Origin: Paragorgia papillata
Lineage: Eukaryota; Cnidaria; Anthozoa; Scleralcyonacea; Coralliidae
Length of the DNA stretch: 64,000 bases
Reading direction: 5' to 3'
NCBI GenBank assembly: GCA_035771165.1
Contig: JAWNZC010000314.1
Coordinates: forward strand, 4,920,001 to 4,984,000
In this document: in pieces, positions 58,901 to 64,000 of the stretch
Layout: each line of letters begins with the position of its first letter
Position numbering within the stretch: the first letter of the stretch is position 1
The notes under the pieces: generated by a model
Databases searched by the model: none
Seen by the model: only the letters and a program-made list of their open reading frames with translations
What the model was told of the DNA's origin: nothing
Made by a program: the position numbers and the translations under genes

Positions 58901-61900
58901 ACTGGAAATCGCAAGGTCGAGGGTTCGATTCCTAGCCAGAAGGTCTTGATGTTGCATTTTCGTTACTGCATGGTCCCTATTTGGTCTTAACACTCGAGAT
59001 TTTCCTTCACCCAAACCCCCTTATATAGAACATACCCTATATATATATATATATAGTATATATATATATATACAGTGTATATGTAGTTGAATTTGTGGTT
59101 ATGGTTGGTGTTGGGGTCAGGCCTACATGAAGCACCTGGGTTATATTGGAGACGAAATTAAGAAAGTTATATATTAACTACCAAGAATATAGTTTCTACC
59201 GTTTTTCTAACGAAATACTGACGTTCCGAGTGGATGACCTTTTACTCTGATGGAGGGCTCTGTTCGAAACGTCAGTATTTCGTTATGAAAACTAATCTCG
59301 GCAGTTTACCACCTTTTTACTTTACTCTATCTATCTTTACTTATGTCTTCATAAGTGGCGCGTGCGCTGTTGTGACGAATTCAACTTGGCTAGCCGAGTT
59401 ACCCGGCAAGAGAGTGTTTATATGGGAATATTTTCATCCCGGCATGCCGAGATCTCGCTGTTTTGCCGGGATCTCGGCCATTATAATGCGTGGGCGGCTT
59501 TGCCGAGTAACTCGTCTCATATAAACACTCATCTTTTTTCAACTCGACTTGCCGGGTAACTCGCCTAGCCGGGTAACTCCGCTCCATATAGACGGGCCCT
59601 TAATTTGGCAGAACAGAAAGTTTGAGCCCCATGCGCCATTTCGATAAGTGGTGGGTAACATTGTCTAATCAATATCATGATATTAAAATATGTTTTCATG
59701 CTGGGGTCGATATGGTATATGAACCGTTGATTTAATAACTGACTTGCAATGTTGACAATAACTGCATAATTATAATTAGCGAGAATATTCTATACATTTA
59801 TAAATTAGATTGTACAAGTAGTCTGTTGCCAGTTTACTCCATATAGGACGCATATAGCTCAATTGGTAATATGCCAGACATGTTCAAATCCATTTTCAAA
59901 TCCAAGTTTCAATTTTTAAATTGCTTTCGCTATGTGAGATAATTAAAACTTCTCTTCGTAGCTTCTGGGTGAATCTCAGTGAAACTAATTAATATCTCCG
60001 TGAAATTGATTTTGTAAATTACAAGCGAGCGATTGAGATGATCTGCATGTGTTACATAATTTAGGCTTAAATTAAATAACTAATTCGAAAATCGTTCAAA
60101 TTAACGTATTCAAGTGGTATTATTTCATGCCGAGTCGCTCCATCCTATAACCGATAGTTTGGTTGCAAAGTGGATTAAAAGTAATTCTTCTTGATGAACA
60201 CACACGTGTACCCATGCATGTATATAATTCTGCATCTTTTTATATCCGTACAGTATAATGTATACATAAATTGTACGTATACATGTAGTGCATGTGGTAC
60301 GTTTGCGAGCTTGGTGTAATGTATCAGACGTTTACCCCTTATCATATCACTTTAACTACATCTCATATGCAAACGCTATCACTTTGGAGAACATATGACT
60401 ATGAATTTGCAACCTTAGCTCTCCATCTGAGCCTCAGTGGCTCAATGGTTACAGCGACTAACTGGTTATTAGAAGTTGCAGGTTCGAACCCTGTCTGGAG
60501 TCTCAGAAATCTTTTCTGAATAATTGAGCTTGACCGACGAAGGTCCACCCTGCATCTTACCGCTCGAATATAACCGATCCCTTTTTAAGAAAATTTGAAT
60601 AATAGAATATTGAACATTGCAAAAGTTGATGTAACAATTATATCAAAACGTATACCTTTTGTATATCGCCACAGTTAAAAAAAAGTTCATTCGTTCAATC
60701 TGCGTAATTTCATCAAAAAGTTAAGTGGTTCGGGACGGGTGGCTGTTTAAACGTATTGTCTCTATACACCTCATATGTCAACCATGATTAAGCAGCCGCA
60801 CAGCAATATAACTCCAGTCACTAGTAATTCCCCCATGTGAAGTGAAGTGATGCATGCAGTAGCTCTACAAACAGTGCGTAATTAAATTTTGTGTCCGTTA
60901 CAGACGTTACACACTAAGACCCGTTTACACTAGAGCAAAAGTATCCGGATTCACATTGTTTTTCATCCTCATGGGAATAAAAAATAATGTGAATCCGGAA
61001 ACTTTTGCTCTAGTGTAAACGGGGTCTAAGGCAACGTCAACTAATTTTTCAGTGAAAAATATATAAGAAAGAGAATCAATTTATAAGTCAGTCATTGAAA
61101 TTCGCAGCGATCCCCCAAACTTGTGTGTCCATATATAGCACAACAGCACTCGTGCATACATTGTTAGTTATAGTTATACAAATCGAAGCACGCTATGTTT
61201 CATCCTAATCAATTCACAATCTCAAACTTCGTCAAGCTGTTAGCGCTCTGCCTTTCACCGCTGAAGTTAAGCCCAGTCAAATAGGATTAGTACTCGGATG
61301 GGTGACCAACTTAGCTTCATGCATGTGAGTATAGATCTAGAGTTGGTTCTCCTGTGCTTCGATGGTTTTTCACCGAGTTCTCTGATTTTCCTCCTACCGC
61401 AAAATCAACACCATATAGTTTCCCCAGTTAAATCTACGAACTAGTTTCATCTGGGGGTGAAGGCCATTGGATTATCAGTCATATGTTACCCTCAATAAAT
61501 AAGGTCGCTTTAATTTACTTTTACTTTGTCCAGATGTATTTGGCTGCTCACCCTCAGATTTTCTTTTTAAAATATCTTCGCTCTTCTCTCTTGTCTTTAA
61601 CTGATCGTTTCCTAAACGAAAAAAAACCCCGTTATCAGTCAATATTGTAATATAGGTAATATTTAGCATTCACTCCATTAAATCTGCTTGGAATATTGTT
61701 TTCGGTTTTGGAACACTATTTTCTGTAATTCCCTCAGTGTCTACCATTTAGCACGACACCCACCAACTTCACTCATGCATATCAAGTCATTTTCAAGTGA
61801 AACCGTGTTTAGATGAATCAGATTGGAGACATTCAAGCCGATTCAAGGTTGAATCTTAAGTCAATCTGCGTAGATTGACTTCTGCTATCCGTTTCGATCA

Positions 61901-62559
61901 GATCAAAAACTTTCAATCTTCTTCATGTAAACACAACAAGGAGAAACAACATCCGCGATTTGACTTGAACACCAACGAAGGCTGTTGACGAAAGCTATGT
62001 CAACGAATTATGTATATAATGGTGGTAATGCCGATGAAGAATGGTCCCGGCTTGGTCTTATATATTCTTATTAGTGGGCAGAGCACTGCACTGGAAACCG
62101 CAAGGTCGAGGGTTCGATTCCTAGCCAGAAGGTCTTGATGTTGCATTTTCGTTACTGCATGGTCCCTGTTTGGTCTTAACACTCGAGATTTTCCTTCACC
62201 AAACCCCCTTATATAGAACATACCCTATATAGTATATAGTATATATACAGTGTATATGTAGTTGAATTTGTGGTTATGGTTGGTGTTGGTATCAGGCCTA
62301 CATGAAGCACCTGGGTTATATTGGAGACGAAATTAAGAAAGTTATATATTAACTACCAAGAATATAGTTTCTACCGTTTTTCTAACGAAATACTGACGTT
62401 CCGAGTGGATGACCTTTTACTCTGATGGAGGGCTCTGTTCGAAACGTCAGTATTTCGTTATGAAAACTAATCTCGGCAGTTTACCACCTTTTTACTTTAC
62501 TCTATCTAAAACAGTGCAACGCAGCTTTCTACTTTTTTAATACGCTAATCTATTAACAT

Positions 62560-62592
<33 letters not shown>

Positions 62593-62775
62593 ACAGAGAA
62601 ACAAATGCGGTAATATTTAATCAGAAACGCTAACAAAACCGTTGCTTAAAAATGCGGTTACTTCAAAATAAACACACTTACTTTCCTCCAATCCGAAAGG
62701 AATTCCCTGGACACAGAGACATAGAGTCAGGCACCAAACTACCAAAAGGCCAACGCACCAACGATATTTTTCCAT
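39253..62775 (-). CDS. astacin metallopeptidase with TSP1 and ShK repeats
   Basis: Secreted zinc endopeptidase of the astacin family. Exons on the minus strand, in order: 62775-62682, 54201-54139, 51885-51745, 51455-51285, 49778-49661, 49129-49017, 48456-48385, 47202-46975, 46781-46620, 45390-45211, then ShK exons 42916-42779, 42357-42217, 42094-41954, 41828-41688, 41256-41134, 41008-40868 and 39371-39253 (TAA). Signal peptide is residues 1-23. The prodomain carries FEGD (106-109), the astacin aspartate switch, and RRKR (130-133) for maturation. [12 protein letters not shown] from about residue 227 is the zinc site, and Met284 in SLMHY is the Met-turn. Two TSP1 domains (about 334-447) precede up to seven ShK modules. 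This is a known cnidarian-style domain order; substrate unknown. The first intron (8.5 kb) holds a tandem duplication. Confidence 0.85.
39555..40052. mobile_element. long foldback MITE
   Basis: Arms of about 200 bp: CATATGACTCGAAAATTAAG at the left and its inverse at the right (CTTAATTTTCGAGTCATATT). Inner arms are ATGCAAATGACACAA / TTGTGTCATTTGCAT. Lies in the last protease intron. Confidence 0.8.
40800..40836 (-). pseudogene. broken ShK fragment
   Basis: The minus strand keeps only the end of an ShK module (KASCGLC) followed by a GTAAG donor. Its 5' part is missing and intron-type sequence (TTTTGAATAAATATTTTGTA) abuts it. It has no acceptor of its own, so it is probably not an exon. Confidence 0.65.
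40868..41008 (-). CDS. protease ShK exon (array copy 5)
   Basis: [29 protein letters not shown]. Two in-frame donors 12 bp apart (after 40880 and 40868). Confidence 0.8.
41134..41256 (-). CDS. protease ShK exon (array copy 4)
   Basis: Has one donor only. The usual upstream acceptor (TATAG) is destroyed (TGTAT), so the start given uses the AG 6 bp downstream. ANWAEAGEC variant. Confidence 0.65.
41380..41632 (-). mobile_element. 5S-derived SINE inside ShK array
   Basis: GGTCACCCATCCAAGTACTA and GCGAAAAACCCTCGAAGCAC on the + strand are the complement of the 12456 copy. Inserted in the intron between ShK copies 3 and 4. Confidence 0.75.
41688..41828 (-). CDS. protease ShK exon (array copy 3)
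   Basis: [23 protein letters not shown] variant. The upstream acceptor has mutated from TATAG to TATGG; a second AG 6 bp inside (start 41822) keeps phase. Two donors. Confidence 0.65.
41954..42094 (-). CDS. protease ShK exon (array copy 2)
   Basis: ANWATAGEC variant, intact TATAG acceptor, two donors (after 41966 and 41954). Confidence 0.8.
42217..42357 (-). CDS. protease ShK exon (array copy 1)
   Basis: QTNRDF variant, intact acceptor, two donors (after 42229 and 42217). Confidence 0.8.
42426..42742 (-). mobile_element. 5S-derived SINE, full-looking copy
   Basis: Reads in reverse from AGCACGGGTGGCGTGTGCTG through the 5S-like box to ATCTAAAATCTAATC. Inserted between the first ShK exon and array copy 1. 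Confidence 0.8.
42779..42916 (-). CDS. protease first ShK exon
   Basis: [30 protein letters not shown]. Diverged from the array copies but with the same duplicated PTSK donor (after 42791 or 42779). Confidence 0.85.
43484..44012. mobile_element. foldback MITE (CTCGTACCCAGGGCA)
   Basis: ACCTCGTACCCAGGGCATTT at the left and AAATGCCCTGGATACGAGGT at the right, with inner GAGGTCGGCGAAAATGG / CCATTTTCGCTGACCTC. Confidence 0.8.
44012..44222. mobile_element. MITE (TAGCCTGGTACCCTGGCCCA family)
   Basis: TAGCCTGGTACCCTGGCCCA and TGGGCCAGGGAACCAGGCTA ends, inner ARGTAACCACTA / TAGTGGTTACCTGG. Abuts the preceding element. A second copy lies at 50457-50636. Confidence 0.85.
44378..44972. mobile_element. 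Penelope-like element remnant with inverted terminal repeats
   Basis: Arms of about 190 bp are inverted copies: AAGTTTTGTGGAAACACCAC at the left, GTGGTGTTTCAACAAAACTT at the right. The centre (about 44660-44770) encodes a fragment [12 protein letters not shown] then EGQPLN and a stop, resembling the C-terminal end of the GIY-YIG endonuclease of Penelope-like retroelements. The rest of the RT/EN gene is absent. Each arm carries CTGATGAAGGCCTGAGTCA...GCCGAAAGC, a hammerhead-like motif. Confidence 0.6.
45211..45390 (-). CDS. protease exon 10: second TSP1 domain
   Basis: 60 codons, phase 1-1. [19 protein letters not shown] is the TSP1 W-x-x-W/CSxSC signature, then RSRRC and CNNGKC. Confidence 0.9.
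45520..46150. repeat. CAGACAGACACCAAGA compound array
   Basis: About 630 bp of CAGA units interspersed with ACCAAGACAG, in protease intron 9. A pure CAGA/CAGC core lies at 45965-46050. The 224-aa ORF over it is an artefact. Confidence 0.95.
46620..46781 (-). CDS. protease exon 9: first TSP1 domain
   Basis: 54 residues. [19 protein letters not shown], then CTEIECS. The acceptor TTAAG at 46782 keeps phase 1; the stronger-looking TTTCTAG 16 bp inside would shift frame. Confidence 0.85.
46811..46956. repeat. (CAGA)n then (CGGA)n array filling intron 8
   Basis: About 24 CAGA units, one CGGA inside, then about 12 CGGA units. The whole intron is only 193 bp (46782-46974). Confidence 0.95.
46975..47202 (-). 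CDS. protease exon 8: astacin C-terminal lobe
   Basis: 76 residues with the Met-turn [10 protein letters not shown] and terminal YDC. Acceptor ATTTAG, donor GTAAAG. Confidence 0.9.
47425..47500 (-). mobile_element. tRNA-like SINE head
   Basis: Minus strand has AGTGGCTCAATGGTGAGAGC and GGTTGTGGCTTCAAGTCCC. It is an isolated degenerate tRNA-related segment, not a tRNA gene. Confidence 0.45.
47580..47695. mobile_element. short foldback
   Basis: TGTATGTTATATTAGTGTTTTCAGC is inverted as GCTGAAAACAGTAATAACATACA (first 20 bases each match well). Confidence 0.6.
47800..48165. mobile_element. foldback MITE (CCGTGTTTCCATA)
   Basis: GAAAACATTTTCCGTGTTTC and GAACACGGAAAAAATGTTTTC arms, inner GTTCTCCCAAACTTCCAC palindrome. 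A further CGTGTTTCCATAAAGTTATA end near 48130. Confidence 0.7.
48385..48456 (-). CDS. protease exon 7: zinc site, second half
   Basis: Supplies [11 protein letters not shown], completing HExxHxxGxxHExxR. 24 codons. Confidence 0.9.
48586..48990. repeat. GATGGTGGT trinucleotide-based repeat
   Basis: About 400 bp of GGT/GAT triplets in imperfect 9-18 bp higher units, in protease intron 6. Val/Met and Gly/Asp ORFs are artefacts. Confidence 0.9.
49017..49129 (-). CDS. protease exon 6: zinc site, first half
   Basis: [15 protein letters not shown], then [16 protein letters not shown]. It enters in phase 2, the one non-phase-1 border in the gene, and leaves in phase 1. Confidence 0.9.
49371..49554. 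mobile_element. MITE (GCCACGTTTACGCTATTACG)
   Basis: CTATTACGGTATGGTC at the left is inverted as GACCATACCGTAATAG at the right; the centre carries more GTAGCG/CGCTAC arms. A tRNA-like segment (GTGGGTTCGAGTCCC) lies just left at about 49290-49360. Confidence 0.75.
49661..49778 (-). CDS. protease exon 5: astacin N-terminal lobe
   Basis: [20 protein letters not shown] then VLFTKGKG. Phase 1 in, phase 2 out. Confidence 0.85.
49812..49982. mobile_element. MITE (TAAGGGCGCTTTCCAAATGA)
   Basis: CTAAGGGCGCTTTCCA and TGGAAAGCGCCCTAAG ends, inner GGTTAGACCG / CGGTCTAACC. 170 bp. Confidence 0.8.
50262..50448. mobile_element. MITE (TCTCGTTCCCAGAGCC family)
   Basis: Shorter copy of 32815-33032 in opposite orientation, sharing GGGATAATCCGTTCACGCCA and ATTGGCTGATGAACACAGTG (as complement). 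Confidence 0.85.
50457..50640. mobile_element. MITE (TAGCCTGGTACCC family)
   Basis: Second copy of 44012-44222, with AATCAAAGAATATGGGC and the same inverted ends. Confidence 0.85.
51068..51180. mobile_element. Penelope-type terminal fragments, head to head
   Basis: GACGTTTCGGGCGGAGCCCTTC (read inverted) and CTGACGAAGGGCTGCGTTCG then AAACGTCAGTAT. Two opposite copies of the hammerhead-like block. Confidence 0.5.
51195..51257. repeat. (GAT)n microsatellite
   Basis: GATGGT then GATGAT units next to the donor of protease exon 4. Similar GAT repeats at 51484-51640. Confidence 0.9.
51285..51455 (-). CDS. protease exon 4: prodomain end and mature start
   Basis: 57 residues: MYFEGDIKL (aspartate switch), TRRKRNAV (processing site), [11 protein letters not shown] (mature N-terminus). 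Confidence 0.9.
51745..51885 (-). CDS. protease exon 3: prodomain
   Basis: 47 residues, phase 1-1, charged ([19 protein letters not shown]). Acceptor TTTTTTAG, donor AAGTAAGA. Confidence 0.75.
51898..52188. repeat. (GGTT)n / (AGTT)n array
   Basis: GTTA and GGTT units with a few GGCT, immediately upstream of exon 3 on the transcribed strand, so it reads AACC in the RNA. Confidence 0.95.
52380..53760 (-). pseudogene. decayed reverse transcriptase of uncertain class
   Basis: Minus-strand ORF from 53752 encodes [20 protein letters not shown], then an [10 protein letters not shown] segment and [14 protein letters not shown], an RT-like palm N-terminal part. Further down (about 52600-52500) [13 protein letters not shown] then CACGKGF resembles the zinc-knuckle tail seen in this type of element. 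Frame is broken between. Lies in protease intron 2, same strand. The element class is not settled. Confidence 0.65.
53874..53944. repeat. (TTTG)n microsatellite
   Basis: About 17 units of TTTG. Confidence 0.95.
54139..54201 (-). CDS. protease exon 2: prodomain
   Basis: 21 residues, phase 1-1 ([19 protein letters not shown]). Acceptor TTTCCAG, donor GGTAAGG. Confidence 0.7.
54440..54825. mobile_element. foldback MITE (GCGCTAAACGTCG)
   Basis: GGCTGCGCTAAACGTCG and CGACGTTTAGCGCAGGCC ends. The interior is full of GACGAATTTAATTC / GAATTAAATTCGTC words. Confidence 0.8.
55040..56390. mobile_element. cluster of palindromic GGCGAGTTACCCGG MITEs
   Basis: Several nested or adjacent copies whose words (GGCTAGCCGAGTTACCCG, GTTTATATGG, CCCGGTAACTCG) are self-complementary. 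Left ends read CTGTTTATATGGAGGCGAGT (55630), right ends CTCCATATAAACGGGCCCTTAA (about 56361). The same family lies at 59385-59605 and 63152-63622. Confidence 0.75.
57205..57325 (+). mobile_element. tRNA-derived SINE
   Basis: Same family as 12818: GCCTCAGTGGCTCAATGGTT, GGTTCGAACCCTGTCTGG and CAGAAATCTTTTCTGAGTAA. Duplicated copy at 60420-60540. Confidence 0.65.
58040..58295 (+). mobile_element. 5S-like SINE, diverged subfamily
   Basis: GAAGTTAAGCCC then GATTAGTACTCGGATCGGTG, CTCCTGTGCTTCGATGG, and the tail TTTCCCCAGTTAAATCTACG. The duplicated copy is at 61225-61490. Confidence 0.65.
59036..59075. repeat. (TA)n microsatellite
   Basis: TA runs at a site where the right duplication unit has a shorter TATATAGTATATAG version. 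Confidence 0.85.
59205..59330 (+). mobile_element. Penelope-type block with hammerhead-like motif
   Basis: CTGATGGAGGGCTCTGTTCG then AAACGTCAGTATTTCGTTAT. Copy at 62382-62508. Confidence 0.5.
59480..62512. repeat. tandem segmental duplication, right unit
   Basis: About 3.0 kb partner of 56254-59335, offset about 3.17-3.22 kb. Differences are mostly point changes and short indels (for example a shorter AAGTGAAGTG run near 60838). Confidence 0.85.
62554..62590. repeat. (TA)n microsatellite
   Basis: About 15 TA units in protease intron 1, close to exon 1. Confidence 0.95.
62682..62775 (-). CDS. protease exon 1: signal peptide
   Basis: ATG at 62775. [19 protein letters not shown] is a positive n-region then a hydrophobic core, followed by [11 protein letters not shown]. 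Donor AAGTAAGT, phase 1. Confidence 0.8.
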
Positions 62776-63000
62776 CTTGACGAAGATCAGATGTTATACT
62801 ATTATACCAGTATAAAGGATTCTTCCAGTTGACTAGTCAAGATCCAAATGAAAGGCACAGCAGTTTGTCTTACTCTTTTAAATGTTCGCACAACGGAAAG
62901 TTTTTAATTTAGACATTTAAATTACGTGATTCTGATTGGTTACATTTTTATTGTTTTGTGGAATAACCGTTGTGACTTTCAATGCACACCAATGTAATTA
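62776..63000 (-). promoter_or_regulatory. possible promoter of the astacin gene
   Basis: Upstream of the protease start. The minus strand has a CCAAT box (62935-62939) and TATA-like words (TTTATACTGG, GGTATAATAG) about 30-50 bp before the ATG. Weak evidence only. Confidence 0.25.
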
Positions 63001-63151
63001 TACACAACAGCAGTATGTCTCGCTGTTCAAATTTCGGTGTAACAGATGTTTTAATTAGGATATCGAAAATACGTTGTCGTATTTTGGTTTAACCCTTTCC
63101 CGTATAGTTGGTCGATTATCCCCATGACGAGTATATATACTATTACTATAA

Positions 63152-63622
63152 TTAAGGACCTGTTTATATGGAGGCGAGTTACCCGGCCAGCCGAATTACT
63201 CGGTGCATAGCGAGTTCCCGGTCGGTAGAGTAAACACTGTTTTTCTCCTATGTTCTCTGTTTCGCCATTATATCTAACCTTACTATATTTCGATTGTTGT
63301 TTCTACACTGCCTACGCAGCACGCTACTTTTATTTTTATATGAGATAGACGAGTAACTCGCCCTGGCGAGAACTCGGCGGCTGGCAGCTGGGATCTCGGT
63401 AAGGCGGGATAAACATTTCCCCATATAAACACTTTTGCCCGAGTAACTCGGCATAGCGGGATAAATTTTCTGTATTCGTTACTTCATGTCACTTTCGTTG
63501 CTGATAATCTTCTCAACCCGTCAGGTAACTCGCTTTCATATAAACAGAACATATTAAAGTTTATCCCAGAAAACCGGGTAACTCGGCTGACCGAGTAACT
63601 CGCCTCCATATAAACAGGCCCT
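63152..63622. mobile_element. TTAA-flanked MITE, complete copy of GGCGAGTTACCCGG family
   Basis: Flanked by TTAA (63152 and 63619). Ends AAGGACCTGTTTATATGGAG and CTCCATATAAACAGGCCCTT. It gives the clearest boundaries for the family in 55040-56390. Confidence 0.8.
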
Positions 63623-63935
63623 TAAGCTACTGTTACACATGCGATTTTTCTTGCAACTTGTCACAAATAGCCTGAATGTTGCAGGTTGCAAAAAAAATCG
63701 CACATGTAACACCCCGTAGCAACTTGCGATTTTGTTGTTTTTGCCGTGTTGCAAGAAAAGTTGGATGGGTTCTACTTTTTGCTGCAACTTACAACAAAGT
63801 TCGCAAGTTGCTGAACGTGTAACACCCACTGATCGGTAACACCCTTCCTGCAACTTGCGATTTTTTTTCCATGGGTAAATTTGTTGCAAGTTGCAAGAAA
63901 AATCGCATCGTAGTATAACAGCACCTTAAGGCTGG
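63619..63935. mobile_element. TTAA-flanked MITE (TTGCAACTTGC family)
   Basis: Shares the TTAA at 63619 with the preceding element and ends at CACCTTAAGG. Homologous to 9217-9440, for example AACTTTTCTTGCAACA read on opposite strands and GGATGGGTTCTA. Confidence 0.8.
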
Positions 63936-64000
63936 TTTCCACTCGGGAAAATTTTCCGCAAGACCGGAACGGACAGGGAAGTTTTCTTTGTCTTGTGAGC

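Larger units (their letters stand above)
56254..59335. repeat. tandem segmental duplication, left unit
   Basis: About 3.1 kb, nearly identical to 59480-62512 with small indels. Contains a tRNA-SINE (57205), a CGTTTACACTAGAGCAAAAG foldback (57712-57824), a 5S-like SINE (58040-58295), a second tRNA-like SINE (58880) and a Penelope-type block (59205-59330). Confidence 0.85.

Overview
This window looks like nuclear DNA from an invertebrate animal, most likely a cnidarian. That is an inference. It rests on an astacin-TSP1-ShK multidomain protease, one-EGF-per-exon secreted genes, and a dense load of foldback elements, Penelope-like terminal repeats and 5S-rRNA-derived SINEs. All genes are spliced. 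Introns are long and packed with microsatellites and MITEs, and most long ORFs in the window are simple-repeat artefacts.

Layout. (1) 771-2383: two EGF-like exons on the + strand, which are the tail of a gene entering from the left ('EGF gene 0'). (2) 5009-13194: 'EGF gene 1', complete, 10 exons, 513 aa predicted: signal peptide, basic proline-rich propeptide, then nine EGF-like modules, ending at TAA. (3) 14803 to about 32787: 'EGF gene 2', at least 18 exons and about 1,000 aa. Its first 10 exons correspond one for one with gene 1. Every internal exon in these genes is phase 1-1, the signature of exon shuffling and tandem duplication. (4) 32788-39252: no gene I can support, several foldback elements. 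(5) 62775 down to 39253 on the - strand, convergent to gene 2: an astacin metallopeptidase with signal peptide, prodomain with an FxGD aspartate switch, RRKR processing site, HExxHxxGxxHE zinc motif, Met-turn, two TSP1 domains, and a C-terminal run of seven ShK (ShKT) modules plus one broken one. Five of the ShK exons sit in a recently amplified array with a unit of about 265 bp, carrying duplicated splice donors and acceptors.

Mobile DNA. I see truncated LINE reverse transcriptases in introns of gene 2, a decayed RT of another type in the protease gene, several 5S-derived and tRNA-derived SINEs, a Penelope-like remnant with hammerhead-ribozyme-like motifs, about 30 foldback MITEs (several flanked by TTAA), and a tandem duplication of about 3.2 kb (56.25-62.5 kb) in the first protease intron.

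How the genes may work together. The EGF proteins and the astacin are all predicted secreted or extracellular-matrix products. The sequence shows no direct functional link between them beyond neighbourhood. Exon borders come from reading frame, phase and splice consensus only; there is no transcript evidence.
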